Origin: SIG480 sp045546975
GTDB taxonomy: Bacteria; Bacillota; Clostridia; Oscillospirales; JAAYXM01
Length of the DNA: 37,417 nucleotides
Direction: 5' to 3'
Assembly (NCBI GenBank): GCA_045546975.1
Contig: JAZQDV010000018.1
Coordinates: 1-37,417, forward strand
The translations under genes were made by a program, and so were the position numbers. Of this stretch, positions 24,771 to 33,404 are shown one piece after another; the first letter of the stretch is position 1; each line of letters starts with the position of its first letter. The notes under the pieces are model-generated. The model made no database searches and was not told the DNA's origin. It worked only from the letters and a program-made list of their open reading frames with translations.

Positions 24771-26515
24771 CGCATACCACCGCCACTCGGCATTCCACCA
24801 CTCGGCATCCTGCCGCCACTCGGCATTCCTCCCATACCGCCGGTCATACCTCCGCCCATACCGAAGCCTACCTGTGATGTCTGTGTATTCTTTATGACGC
24901 TTATGTAAATCTCGTCACCCTCAGAAAGTCCGGAAACTATTTCAACGTAGTCATCGTTTGCAACTCCGGTTTCTACCATAGTATATTTATAGCCCTTGGG
25001 TGCCTCGGACATTCTTGCACCGTTTTTGTCGTTCTTTTCTTCTGCCGGAGCAATGCCTTCGACATTGGAGTTGTTCTTTACAAGTACAAGATTTCCTCTT
25101 GAAACTGCGTTGACAGGTACGGTAAGAACATCCTTTGCGTTGCTTATTACTATCTCTGCGTCAACATTCATTCCCGGAAGCAGTCCCTCATACTCTGAAA
25201 TAACTACCGTTACCGGATATACCGTAACGCCGTTTACAGGTGTTCCTATTATACTCACCGTATCGACGACACCCTCAAATCTCTGTCCTGGGATTGCGTC
25301 TGCTGTAACCGACACCGTCTGTCCGACATTAATATCCTTTATGTAAAGCTCATCGACGGATATATCAAACGTAAGCTTTGACATATCCGCAACTATCGCA
25401 AGAGAGGACTTGTTACCGTCGAGCGTATCCCCCTGCTTCATTGTCTTTGATATGATTGTTCCCGAAATCGAGGAACGTATAGTGTAGTCGTCAAGTTTTT
25501 CCACCTGGTCGTCAAGAGAAAGCTTTGAGTTCTTAAGTGAAAGCTCGCTTGAACGCAAGTCGTCATAGGAACTATCATTTGATATGTTCATGATGAGCCT
25601 TCCGCTTGCGACACTGTCGCCTTTTGAGTAGCGGAGATTTGTTATGTCGCCCGAGACCTCTGCCGTAACAACCTTTGTTGTGCTCGGATTTACCGTACCG
25701 TAGTCGTTGCAGGCGTAGCTTCCTATCGTTGCTGTGACCTGCTCACCTGCAACAATCGCACCGGGGTTTTTGAACGTTATCTCGACATCCGAGACAATCG
25801 CACCCGCGCCCGTCACATATGTACCTGTTGCAACGTGCGAAACGTAGCCTGTGTGAGACTCGTTTCTCTCCTCAAAGTAAATCGTTGCTGTCTGATTTTC
25901 GTATATATTCTTCGCGTTGCCTGCAATAAACGGGATGTTCACTGTAAGATATGTTGTGTTCTCTATCTCAAAAAGTTTTGTGCCAACGTTGACAGAATCG
26001 CCGTTTTTTACATAAAGTTCTTTGATAACACCGTCCGTCGAAGCATAAATGCTCTTTGCCTCTTCAGCCTCGTTAAAATCATCAACCTTTTTGTTGTGTG
26101 AGATCAGTTGCTGCTCATATGAGGATTCCGCACGCTCGAGGTTATTCTCTGCAGAGGATGAGTCTATTACATAGAGAATATCGTCCTTTTGCACCTCTTT
26201 ACCTACCGTAACATAATCCTCAAGTATATCCCCCGTCACGATGGACTGGATTTCATACTGTTCTATCGGCGCAACAGTACCGCTTCCTGTCACGGAAACC
26301 GTAATATCACCACGGGCTACCGTGTACGGCTCAAGCTCCATTACATCAGCCTCATTTCCGCCCTTTATGCAGGAAGAAACTCCCGAAACAATCAGTACCA
26401 CGAGCACTAAGAGTACCGCAATAATCGAAACCAGCTTTTTCTTGGGAAGTTTCTGTATCTCAGAAAACTTGGGGATTTCCAAACTTTGCAATTTTTTTGG
26501 AATTGTAAATTTCAT
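24767..26515 (-). CDS. MacA/HlyD-type efflux adaptor protein
   Basis: A 582-residue membrane-anchored adaptor. A basic N-terminal stretch is followed by one membrane span (about 29-46). Then come lipoyl/barrel-sandwich parts (ARGDITVSVTGSGTVAPIEQYEIQS; GVIKELYVKNGDSVNVGTKLFEI), a coiled-coil hairpin and a beta-barrel with membrane-proximal domain. It brings the exported substrate to the ABC transporter outside the cell. The last about 34 residues are Gly/Met-rich with repeated MPSGG units. The open frame begins at 26644, but I start at the ATG at 26515, which has GGAGG eight bases upstream. First gene of the adaptor-ATPase-permease-SLH operon. Substrate unknown. Confidence 0.9.
   Translation of the reverse strand: MKFTIPKKLQSLEIPKFSEIQKLPKKKLVSIIAVLLVLVVLIVSGVSSCIKGGNEADVMELEPYTVARGDITVSVTGSGTVAPIEQYEIQSIVTGDILEDYVTVGKEVQKDDILYVIDSSSAENNLERAESSYEQQLISHNKKVDDFNEAEEAKSIYASTDGVIKELYVKNGDSVNVGTKLFEIENTTYLTVNIPFIAGNAKNIYENQTATIYFEERNESHTGYVSHVATGTYVTGAGAIVSDVEITFKNPGAIVAGEQVTATIGSYACNDYGTVNPSTTKVVTAEVSGDITNLRYSKGDSVASGRLIMNISNDSSYDDLRSSELSLKNSKLSLDDQVEKLDDYTIRSSISGTIISKTMKQGDTLDGNKSSLAIVADMSKLTFDISVDELYIKDINVGQTVSVTADAIPGQRFEGVVDTVSIIGTPVNGVTVYPVTVVISEYEGLLPGMNVDAEIVISNAKDVLTVPVNAVSRGNLVLVKNNSNVEGIAPAEEKNDKNGARMSEAPKGYKYTMVETGVANDDYVEIVSGLSEGDEIYISVIKNTQTSQVGFGMGGGMTGGMGGMPSGGRMPSGGMPSGGGMR
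24783..24826. repeat. Short tandem repeat encoding the MPSGG tail
   Basis: CCACTCGGCAT occurs three times (24783, 24798, 24816) with 15- and 18-base periods, encoding the MPSGG repeats of the adaptor tail. Confidence 0.85.
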
Positions 26516-26581
26516 CAGGTTTTCCTCCGAACATATTGTCATTTTATACTCTATCATATGTTTATGTACTGAATCTGAAAT

Positions 26582-26595
26582 GAAAATTAATTTTC
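26582..26595. promoter_or_regulatory. Perfect 14-base palindrome upstream of the efflux operon
   Basis: GAAAATTAATTTTC is its own reverse complement and sits 67 bases before the adaptor start. A second inverted pair, AAATGAAA/TTTCATTT, lies around it. It may be an operator for a local regulator, but no regulator gene is nearby and AT-rich chance is possible. Confidence 0.3.
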
Positions 26596-26616
26596 TGTAA
26601 ACAATTTCATTTTTAT

Positions 26617-26659
26617 TAAAAAAGACAAAAACTGCAAGGAACAAAGTCCTTGCAGTTTT
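26617..26659 (-). terminator. Terminator of rpsU
   Basis: A perfect 13-bp stem (26628-26640 with 26647-26659) with a 6-base loop, followed on the minus strand by CTTTTTTAAT. Confidence 0.92.
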
Positions 26660-26664
26660 GCTTT

Positions 26665-26844
26665 TTAATATCTCTTTTTCTTTGCGCGTGCGGCTTCGCT
26701 CTTCTTGCGGCGCTTTACGCTCGGGCTTTCATAATGCTCTCGCTTACGCAGCTCGGAGAGAACGCCTGACTTTGCGCAGGAACGCTTAAATCTTTTGAGA
26801 GCACTCTCCAAAGATTCGTTTTCCTTTAAACGGATTTCTGACAT
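26665..26844 (-). CDS. rpsU: 30S ribosomal protein S21
   Basis: A 59-residue small basic protein of the 30S subunit platform. It begins MSEIRLKENESLESALKRFKR and ends in a basic tail (KRRKKSEAARAKKKRY). The frame opens at 26868, but the ATG at 26844 follows a GGAGGG site and gives the family N-terminus. It has its own strong promoter and terminator downstream of the leuS operon. Confidence 0.97.
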   Translation of the reverse strand: MSEIRLKENESLESALKRFKRSCAKSGVLSELRKREHYESPSVKRRKKSEAARAKKKRY

Positions 26845-26893
26845 TGTTATCCCTCCCTCCGCGTTCAAACCAAAAATAAATATTAACAGAACT

Positions 26894-26922
26894 ATTATAA
26901 TAAAAAACTCTTACATTGTCAA
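26894..26922 (-). promoter_or_regulatory. Consensus sigma-A promoter of rpsU
   Basis: Perfect -35 TTGACA (26917-26922) and perfect -10 TATAAT (26894-26899) with a 17-base spacer on the minus strand. Confidence 0.92.
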
Positions 26923-26952
26923 CAGGAATAATTTTTAATTATCCGTAAACTT

Positions 26953-29355
26953 TTACTTTATGATAAGATTTACGAGTTTATTCTTGACAACAATGCTCTT
27001 GACGAGTGTTCCCGAAGCAAGTGCTTCGCGTACTTTCTCCTCTTCACATGCGCGTGCAACAACTGCATCGTCGCTTGAATCTGCAGGGAGAGTAATTCTT
27101 CCGCGGAGCTTTCCGCACACCTGAACTGCCATCTCAACTTCGGATTCCTTTGTCTTTGACTCGTCAAATGTCGGCCATGCACTTGTTGAGAGAAGTGACT
27201 TTTCGCCAAACATTTCCCAGAGTTCCTCTGTGATATGCGGTGCAAACGGGTTTAAGAGCTTTAAGAATATCTTCATCTCGCCACGTGTTACACCGTTATC
27301 CGCAAAATCGTTCATAAGTGCCATCATTGCAGCGATTGCAGTATTGAACTTCATTGCCTCTATATCGTCGCCGACCTTCTTTATGGTCTTATGGATAGCA
27401 ACTTCGTTCTTTGCTGTAATCTCATCGGAATCAGTCGCAGACTCTGCCATGTTCCATACACGGTCCAAGAATCTCTTACAGCCCTTTACAGACTGAGGAG
27501 ACCACGGTGCAGCCTTTTCAAAGTCACCGATAAACATAATGTAAAGACGCATAGTGTCCGCGCCGTACTGATTTACAATATCAGTCGGGTTGACAACATT
27601 TCCGCGTGATTTTGACATCTTCTCGCCGCCTTCGCCGAGAATCATACCGTGGCTTGTGCGCTTTGCGTACGGCTCCTTTGTGGGAACAACGCCGATGTCA
27701 TAAAGGAACTTATGCCAGAAGCGTGAATAGAGAAGATGGAGCGTTGTGTGCTCCATACCACCGTTGTACCAGTCAACCGGTGTCCAGTAATCAAGCGCCT
27801 CACGGGACGCGAGAGCTGTATCACAGTTCGGATCGGTATAACGGAGGAAGTACCAGCTTGAGCCTGCCCACTGCGGCATTGTATCTGTCTCGCGCTTTGC
27901 TTTCGCTCCACACTTCGGGCAGGTGGTTTCTACCCATTCTGTAATATTTGCAATCGGAGATTCTCCGTTGTCTGTCGGCTCGTAGGACTCAACATCGGGA
28001 AGAGTGAGCGGAAGCTCGCTTTCCGGAAGCGGAACCCATCCGCAATGAGGGCACTCGACAAGAGGAATCGGCTCGCCCCAGTAACGCTGACGTGAGAATA
28101 CCCAGTCGCGGAGCTTGAAGTTTGTTTTCGGTTCTCCAACGCCTTTTTCTGCAAGGAACTCAATAATCTTTTTCTTTGCATCGCGTACCTCAAGACCGTC
28201 GAGGAAGCCCGAGTTTACCATCTTGCCTGTTTCAACATCGGTAAATGCTTCGTTCTGAACATCACCGCCTGCAACGACCTCAATTATCGGGAGGTCAAAC
28301 TTCTTTGCAAACTCCCAGTCGCGCGTATCGTGGGCAGGAACCGCCATAATTGCACCTGTACCGTATGACATAAGCACGTAGTCGGAGATGAATATCGGAA
28401 TTTCTTTTCCGTTTACGGGGTTTATTGCCGAAACTCCGTCGATTCTTGCACCTGTCTTATCCTTTGCAAGCTCTGTACGCTCAAAGTCCGACTTCTTTGC
28501 AGAAAGCTCAATGTATGCAGAAACCTCGTCGTAGTTCTTTATCATATCCTTCCACTTTTCAACATACGGGTGCTCCGGTGCGATTACCATATATGTAGCG
28601 CCGAAAAGTGTGTCCGGGCGTGTTGTGTAAACTGTGAGAGTATCACCTGCAGTGGTCTCAAACTTGACCTCTGCGCCCTCAGATTTGCCTATCCAGTTCT
28701 TCTGCTGAATCTTTACACGCTCAATGAAGTTTACATCGTCAAGGTCGGAAATGAGTCTGTCAGCGTACTCTGTGATTTTGAGCATCCACTGACTCTTTTC
28801 CTTACGGACAACTTCACTTCCGCAACGCTCGCAAACGCCGTCTACAACCTCTTCGTTTGCAAGAACGCACTTGCAGGAGGTACACCAGTTAACAGGCATC
28901 TTTGTCTTATATGCAAGGCCCTTCTCAAAGAGCTTTAAGAATATCCACTGTGTCCACTTCACGTAGCTCGGGTCAGTCGTGTTTATCTCGCGGTCCCAGT
29001 CTATTGAATATCCAAGAGACTGAAGCTGACCTTTGAACATCGCAACGTTATTCTTTGTTACTTCGCGCGGATGGATTTTGTTCTTTATCGCAAAGTTCTC
29101 TGTAGGAAGGCCGAAAGCGTCCCATCCCATCGGGAAGAGTACGTTATATCCGTCCATACGTCTTTTTCTCGAAACAACGTCAAGAGCTGTATATGGACGC
29201 GCGTGTCCTACGTGAAGGCCGTTTCCCGAGGGATACGGGAACTCTACGAGAGCGTAGAACTTTTCCTTATCGCCGCCGTTTTCTGCGCGGAAAGCCTTTT
29301 CGTCTTCCCAACGCTTCTGCCATTTCTTCTCAATCGTGCTAAAATCGTATTTCAT
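26953..29355 (-). CDS. leuS: Leucyl-tRNA synthetase
   Basis: An 800-residue class I synthetase that charges tRNA-Leu. The HIGH motif reads HVGH (in YPSGNGLHVGHARPYT, about 41-56), followed by a zinc-ribbon-like segment with paired cysteines (WCTSCKCVL, then CERCGSE). The editing domain has TTRPDTLFGATYMV and GTGAIMAVPAHDTRDWEFA. KMSKS is present (GGEKMSKSRGNVV), and the anticodon and C-terminal domains end in KSIVVKNKLVNLIIK. The length is normal. The AAGGAG site overlaps the rsfS stop; there is no leader long enough for a T-box, so regulation comes from the operon. Last gene of the smc operon. Confidence 0.97.
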   Translation of the reverse strand: MKYDFSTIEKKWQKRWEDEKAFRAENGGDKEKFYALVEFPYPSGNGLHVGHARPYTALDVVSRKRRMDGYNVLFPMGWDAFGLPTENFAIKNKIHPREVTKNNVAMFKGQLQSLGYSIDWDREINTTDPSYVKWTQWIFLKLFEKGLAYKTKMPVNWCTSCKCVLANEEVVDGVCERCGSEVVRKEKSQWMLKITEYADRLISDLDDVNFIERVKIQQKNWIGKSEGAEVKFETTAGDTLTVYTTRPDTLFGATYMVIAPEHPYVEKWKDMIKNYDEVSAYIELSAKKSDFERTELAKDKTGARIDGVSAINPVNGKEIPIFISDYVLMSYGTGAIMAVPAHDTRDWEFAKKFDLPIIEVVAGGDVQNEAFTDVETGKMVNSGFLDGLEVRDAKKKIIEFLAEKGVGEPKTNFKLRDWVFSRQRYWGEPIPLVECPHCGWVPLPESELPLTLPDVESYEPTDNGESPIANITEWVETTCPKCGAKAKRETDTMPQWAGSSWYFLRYTDPNCDTALASREALDYWTPVDWYNGGMEHTTLHLLYSRFWHKFLYDIGVVPTKEPYAKRTSHGMILGEGGEKMSKSRGNVVNPTDIVNQYGADTMRLYIMFIGDFEKAAPWSPQSVKGCKRFLDRVWNMAESATDSDEITAKNEVAIHKTIKKVGDDIEAMKFNTAIAAMMALMNDFADNGVTRGEMKIFLKLLNPFAPHITEELWEMFGEKSLLSTSAWPTFDESKTKESEVEMAVQVCGKLRGRITLPADSSDDAVVARACEEEKVREALASGTLVKSIVVKNKLVNLIIK

Positions 29356-29367
29356 CTCTATCTCTCC

Positions 29368-29715
29368 TTATAACATCTCTGAAAGAGGAATGGGTGTTGC
29401 ATCCGCCCAGACCTTATCGAGCTGATAAAACTGTCTTCCGTCTTCTGTGAAGATGTGAATAACGATGCTTCCGTAATCCATAAGTACCCACGCACCACTA
29501 TGTCCTTCAACGTGGTGCGGTGCAATACCTACCTCGTCAAACTTCTGCTCTATTGCATCGCAAAGTGCTCTGACGTGAGTGTTTGAAGTACCTGTGCAAA
29601 TTACAAAATACTCTGAAAGAGTTGTTATTTCCTCTATCCTGAGAACATTTATATCCGCCGCGATTTTCGCATCAAGTGCACCTACCGCAAGCTTTAACAT
29701 TTCATTTACTTCCAT
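29368..29715 (-). CDS. rsfS: Ribosome silencing factor RsfS
   Basis: A 115-residue RsfS/YbeB family protein that binds ribosomal protein L14 and blocks subunit joining when nutrients are low. It shows ALDAKIAADINVLRIEEITTLSEYFVICTGTSNTHV and the HVEGHSGAWVLMDYGSIVIHIF core. It lies between the LCP gene and leuS, as in many Clostridia. An AGGTG site precedes the start. Confidence 0.95.
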   Translation of the reverse strand: MEVNEMLKLAVGALDAKIAADINVLRIEEITTLSEYFVICTGTSNTHVRALCDAIEQKFDEVGIAPHHVEGHSGAWVLMDYGSIVIHIFTEDGRQFYQLDKVWADATPIPLSEML

Positions 29716-29727
29716 TTTTACACCTGC

Positions 29728-30690
29728 CTATTTCTTCTTTATAAGGTTAAGCCTTGAAATCTCCGTTGTGTACGGATTAAAGCTTTCGTTGACCACAGAA
29801 AGTATTTCGCTCTCCGACGGGAAGTAATACGAAAGACCCTCATAATACTCCGCATATCCCGGGAGCGTAAGCATTTTTACGTCCTCCTCGAGATTCATTG
29901 AAAGCATTTTCTTGCCTATCCATATCTGGTTTCCGAGGGTTAGATCGGTTTCCACATTTCTCGAGATGATTTTTGCTATCTCCGGGATTTTCACAAAGGT
30001 TGAGGGCTTGAGCATCTTCTTTATAAGCGCCTCAATAAATGTGTGCTGAACCTTGATTCTTCCTATATCGCCCTCGGCATACGTTTTTCTGTATCTCATA
30101 AAGCCCATAGCGTCGTATCCGTCAAGCTTCTGATATCCTTTTTTTATGTTGATTTTAAGGTCCTGAGTCGGGTCTTCGTAAATCATATCAATCGGGACAT
30201 CTACCTCAACACCTCCGATTTCGTCAATAAGCTCGACAAAACCGTCAACCGTTACAAGCGCGTATTTGTCGGGGATTATACCCGTTATATCCTCTATATC
30301 GCTATACAGCGCATATATATCCTTGTGATTTGCGATGTATGTGGAGTTTATTTTTTTGTTTGAACGGGCGGTATTTGTGATTGTATCGCGCGGAATACTC
30401 ATTATTCCCATTTTGGAGTTGTCAATATCAAGGGACACGAGCATTATCGTATCTGTACTGTTACTTGCAGCATCGATACCGACAACAAGCATCGTGAAGA
30501 AGTTTTCACGATGGTCACGTCCCATCGCTGCAACTGCTTCGTCAGTCCTCTCATCACGAACTATTTCTTCTTCTGTATCAGGAGGACGTACGTTGTTTAT
30601 GACAAGCGATGCGGAAAGCATAATAATTGCAAGCACAAACAAAACTGCCGCAAACATATATTTTGATTTTTTCAGTTTTCTTTTGTTCAT
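29728..30690 (-). CDS. LytR-CpsA-Psr (LCP) family wall-polymer ligase
   Basis: A 320-residue protein with a short basic cytoplasmic start, one membrane span (about 12-32) and an extracellular LCP domain (about 65-215): MLVVGIDAASNSTDTIMLVSLDIDNSKMGIMSIPRDT, then YALVTVDGFVELIDEIGGVEVDVP, DGYDAMGFMRYRKTYAEGDIGRIKVQHTFIEAL. The conserved arginines of the phosphoprenyl site are present. LCP enzymes attach teichoic acids or polysaccharides to peptidoglycan; the polymer here is unknown. It follows yqeK by three bases. Confidence 0.93.
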   Translation of the reverse strand: MNKRKLKKSKYMFAAVLFVLAIIMLSASLVINNVRPPDTEEEIVRDERTDEAVAAMGRDHRENFFTMLVVGIDAASNSTDTIMLVSLDIDNSKMGIMSIPRDTITNTARSNKKINSTYIANHKDIYALYSDIEDITGIIPDKYALVTVDGFVELIDEIGGVEVDVPIDMIYEDPTQDLKINIKKGYQKLDGYDAMGFMRYRKTYAEGDIGRIKVQHTFIEALIKKMLKPSTFVKIPEIAKIISRNVETDLTLGNQIWIGKKMLSMNLEEDVKMLTLPGYAEYYEGLSYYFPSESEILSVVNESFNPYTTEISRLNLIKKK

Positions 30691-30693
30691 TTT

Positions 30694-31254
30694 CTATCCT
30701 CTCGACGCTATCTCAAATTCGCGCGCCTTTATCATATTCTCGTCAATTTCTTTTCCGCCCTCACGCAAAAAACGAAGCGTTGTATCGAATCCTAGAGTAA
30801 GTGCCGCCGAAAGGTCTTGAAATGCAAGTGAGCGTATTTCTTCAACACCTTCAAACGTGCGTCCCTCTTCGGTAAGATCGGAAATCCAGATTATCTTTTC
30901 CAGAAGCGGCATCCCTGCGCGCGCGGTGGTATGCCACCGTATTGCCGAGATGACTTCCTCGCACTCTCCGAATTCCTTTTCTGCAATAATTGCACCGGTA
31001 AATGCGTGGATTATCTTCTCAGAGCGCTGGATATCCGAGAGTGCTACGCCTTCTTTTTCTATAAGTGCAAGCTGGTCACTATACGGCATTTCCTTTGCTA
31101 TATCGTGAAGCCATGCGGCACGACGGGCAAGATTAACATCCGCGCCATAGTGTCTTGCAAGCTTTTCTGCCGTTCTGACACAGCCTTCTGTATGCTTGAA
31201 GCGCTTCTCGCGAAGTCTTGATTTTACTGCACTGATAATTTCATTTTCAGTCAA
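30694..31254 (-). CDS. yqeK: HD-domain hydrolase YqeK (diadenosine tetraphosphatase)
   Basis: A YqeK-family HD phosphohydrolase, symmetric cleaver of diadenosine tetraphosphate to ADP in characterised members. His-x-x-His-Asp elements are visible: H in FKHTEGCVRT, HD in WLHDIAKE, H in IIHAF and H in IRWHTT. An ATG at 31275 gives 193 residues, but a TTG at 31254 gives 186 residues, matches the N-terminal pattern I recall for Bacillus YqeK, and has AGGCGG upstream. I use the TTG, which overlaps the nadD end by eight bases. If the ATG is used, seven residues are added. Confidence 0.88.
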   Translation of the reverse strand: MTENEIISAVKSRLREKRFKHTEGCVRTAEKLARHYGADVNLARRAAWLHDIAKEMPYSDQLALIEKEGVALSDIQRSEKIIHAFTGAIIAEKEFGECEEVISAIRWHTTARAGMPLLEKIIWISDLTEEGRTFEGVEEIRSLAFQDLSAALTLGFDTTLRFLREGGKEIDENMIKAREFEIASRG

Positions 31255-31864
31255 AATCTGCCGCCGCCTTTGCATAGAGTTTATTTTCTTTTATATACGA
31301 AGAAATCTCTTCCGGAATGAACTTTTTCATCTCGTCTGCCCTGATCCCGGGACGTAGCTCCGACGATGATATTGTAACCGCAGGGACATCTATTATCCTT
31401 GTCTCTGCACCGTATTTTTTTCTTAAAATCTCACTGTATGAGAGAAGCTTTTCCTGGTCTCCGTCACCTCTCGGCACACACGCGATTGACGATAGCTCAA
31501 ATATCCTTTCGGGGCTTTTCCACTCCTCAAGAGTTAAAAACATATCGGTTCCGACAATGAGCCACAGCTCGTCTTCCGGATACTTATCGGAAAGTGTTGC
31601 CAAAGTATCAACCGTATAGCTTTTTCCTCCGCGCGCGATTTCAATATCGCTCACCTCGGCGCCGAGAAGTTTTGCAAGTATTCCCGTCATATCAAGTCTT
31701 TGTTCTGCTGTTGCCGAGCCTTCTGCAATTTTTTTGTGTGGAGGAGTTGCTGTCGGGATAAGTATGAGCTTTGAAAGTGCAAGCTCGCGACGTGCCGCCT
31801 TGGCTGCATTTATATGCCCTGTATGCGGAGGATTGAATGTCCCTCCCATAATACCGATACGCAT
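31247..31864 (-). CDS. nadD: Nicotinate-nucleotide adenylyltransferase
   Basis: A 205-residue NAD-biosynthesis enzyme that makes deamido-NAD from nicotinate mononucleotide and ATP. Motifs: MGGTFNPPHTGH (nucleotidyltransferase GxFxPxHxGH) at the N-terminus, the W-L-I-V-G-T-D segment, and the late ISSSELRPGI. The open frame runs another 62 residues upstream into rdgB, but that part has no homology pattern, and the ATG at 31864 directly precedes the catalytic motif with GAGGAAG upstream. Confidence 0.95.
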   Translation of the reverse strand: MRIGIMGGTFNPPHTGHINAAKAARRELALSKLILIPTATPPHKKIAEGSATAEQRLDMTGILAKLLGAEVSDIEIARGGKSYTVDTLATLSDKYPEDELWLIVGTDMFLTLEEWKSPERIFELSSIACVPRGDGDQEKLLSYSEILRKKYGAETRIIDVPAVTISSSELRPGIRADEMKKFIPEEISSYIKENKLYAKAAADFD

Positions 31865-31865
31865 T

Positions 31866-32459
31866 TTACAAAACTTCCTCAAGCTTTTTTGCCATAATCT
31901 CAAGTGCACGTGCGCGGTGCGAAATTTCGTTCTTGCGCTCACTTGAAATCTCTGCCATTGTCTTTCCCTCACTCGGGATAAAGAACACGGGGTCGTAGCC
32001 AAAGCCGCCTTCACCTTGCGGGGCAAACAGTATCTCTCCCTCGATTTCACCGCGTGCTGAGAGCTCGCGACCGTCAGGGAATGTACAGGTTATAACGGAG
32101 ACAAATCTTGCACTTCTCTTTCCTTCGGGTACGTTTTCCATATTCTTGAGAAGAAACTCATATCTCTCAGTATCGTCCTTGCACTCGTCTCCGCCGTATC
32201 TTGCAGAGTATATACCGGGTTCTCCGCCAAGGGAGTCAACCTCAAGTCCCGAATCGTCTGCTATTGCAGGAAGCCCACCGATTTCCATTGCGGAAACCGC
32301 TTTTATTCTCGAATTCTCCTCAAATGTAGTGCCAGTTTCCTCAGCATCTGAGACAATTCCCGCCTCTTTGAGCGAAATTGCGTTGACACCGAATTTTTGA
32401 AGTATCGCACCAAGTTCACGGAGCTTTTTCTTGTTGTTTGTCGCAATAATAAAATTCAT
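31866..32459 (-). CDS. rdgB: XTP/dITP diphosphatase (non-canonical purine NTP pyrophosphatase)
   Basis: A 197-residue HAM1/RdgB enzyme that removes ITP, dITP and XTP from the pool. It shows IIATNNKKKLREL, the catalytic EETGTTFEENSRIKA, ADDSGLEVDSLGGEPGIYSARYGG, the GFGYDPVFF motif and the final SHRARAL segment. Complete at family length. It lies between ftsY and nadD with a short gap and a weak GGGTG site. Confidence 0.95.
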   Translation of the reverse strand: MNFIIATNNKKKLRELGAILQKFGVNAISLKEAGIVSDAEETGTTFEENSRIKAVSAMEIGGLPAIADDSGLEVDSLGGEPGIYSARYGGDECKDDTERYEFLLKNMENVPEGKRSARFVSVITCTFPDGRELSARGEIEGEILFAPQGEGGFGYDPVFFIPSEGKTMAEISSERKNEISHRARALEIMAKKLEEVL

Positions 32460-32474
32460 AAAATCACCCGTTTA

Positions 32475-33380
32475 TTATTCAAACAGTGCATCTGTAAAGG
32501 AGGCGGCATCAAATTCCATAAGGTCGTCAATCCCCTCTCCGACTCCGATGTACTTTATCGGGAGCTGCATTTCGTCTGCAATCGAGATTACGATTCCGCC
32601 CTTTGCCGTGCCGTCAAGCTTTGTAAGTATTATTCCGTTAAGGCTTGAAACCTCATTGAACTTTTTTGCCTGTATAAGCGCATTCTGACCCGTAGTTGCA
32701 TCAAGCACGAGGTATGACTCAATTTCAAAGTCAGAAAGCTCGCGCTCAAGCACACGTCGGATTTTTGCAAGCTCCGCCATAAGGTTTGCGTTGTTATGAA
32801 GCCTGCCTGCCGTGTCACAGATGAGAACATCCGCGCCTCTTGCGCGCGCCGCATTTGCGGCATCAAATATGACGGAGGCCGGATCTGCGCCCTCGCCATG
32901 CTTTACGATTTCGGCACCTGAGCGTTTTGCCCATATATCAAGCTGCTCACCTGCTGCCGCACGGAAAGTATCACCTGCCGCAAGAATTACGCGCTTTCCG
33001 TCTTCAATTAATCGTGATGCAAGCTTCCCGATTGTTGTGGTCTTACCGACACCGTTTACGCCGATTATAAGTATCGCACGCTTTTTGTCGAAAGGCTCCT
33101 TTTCTGCATTTGCATTCAGGATATCAAGGATAATCGCCTTTATTTCGGAAAGGATTTCATCGTTTTCGCGAAGCTTTTTTTCCTTTATGCTCTCACGGAG
33201 CTTTTCGGTGATATTCATTGCAGTCGCAACACCGAGGTCTGCCATAATAAGCGTTTCCTCAAGCTCCTCAAGCATCTCCTCACGGTTTGAGGAAAACGAG
33301 CGCACAATAGTGCTTATATGTGCACCGCATGCCTCACGTGTCTTTTTAAGACCGTTTCTGATTTTATCAAATAAACCCAT
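32475..33380 (-). CDS. ftsY: Signal recognition particle receptor FtsY
   Basis: A 301-residue NG-domain GTPase that docks SRP-ribosome complexes at the membrane. The acidic A-domain is almost absent, as in many Firmicutes. An N helical bundle (1 to about 90) is followed by the P-loop GVNGVGKTTTIGKLA, the DTFRAAA motif, DTAGRLHNNANLM and TKLDGTAKGG. It follows smc by 24 bases, the common smc-ftsY pairing. The GGAG site lies about 15 bases from the ATG, a little far. Confidence 0.96.
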   Translation of the reverse strand: MGLFDKIRNGLKKTREACGAHISTIVRSFSSNREEMLEELEETLIMADLGVATAMNITEKLRESIKEKKLRENDEILSEIKAIILDILNANAEKEPFDKKRAILIIGVNGVGKTTTIGKLASRLIEDGKRVILAAGDTFRAAAGEQLDIWAKRSGAEIVKHGEGADPASVIFDAANAARARGADVLICDTAGRLHNNANLMAELAKIRRVLERELSDFEIESYLVLDATTGQNALIQAKKFNEVSSLNGIILTKLDGTAKGGIVISIADEMQLPIKYIGVGEGIDDLMEFDAASFTDALFE

Positions 33381-33404
33381 AGTTAACTTTTAATTCTCCT
33401 CGAA

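Noticed and set aside
31865..32050. 62-residue N-terminal extension of nadD
   Set aside because: Overlaps rdgB in another frame, is basic and featureless, and the ATG at 31864 precedes the catalytic motif.
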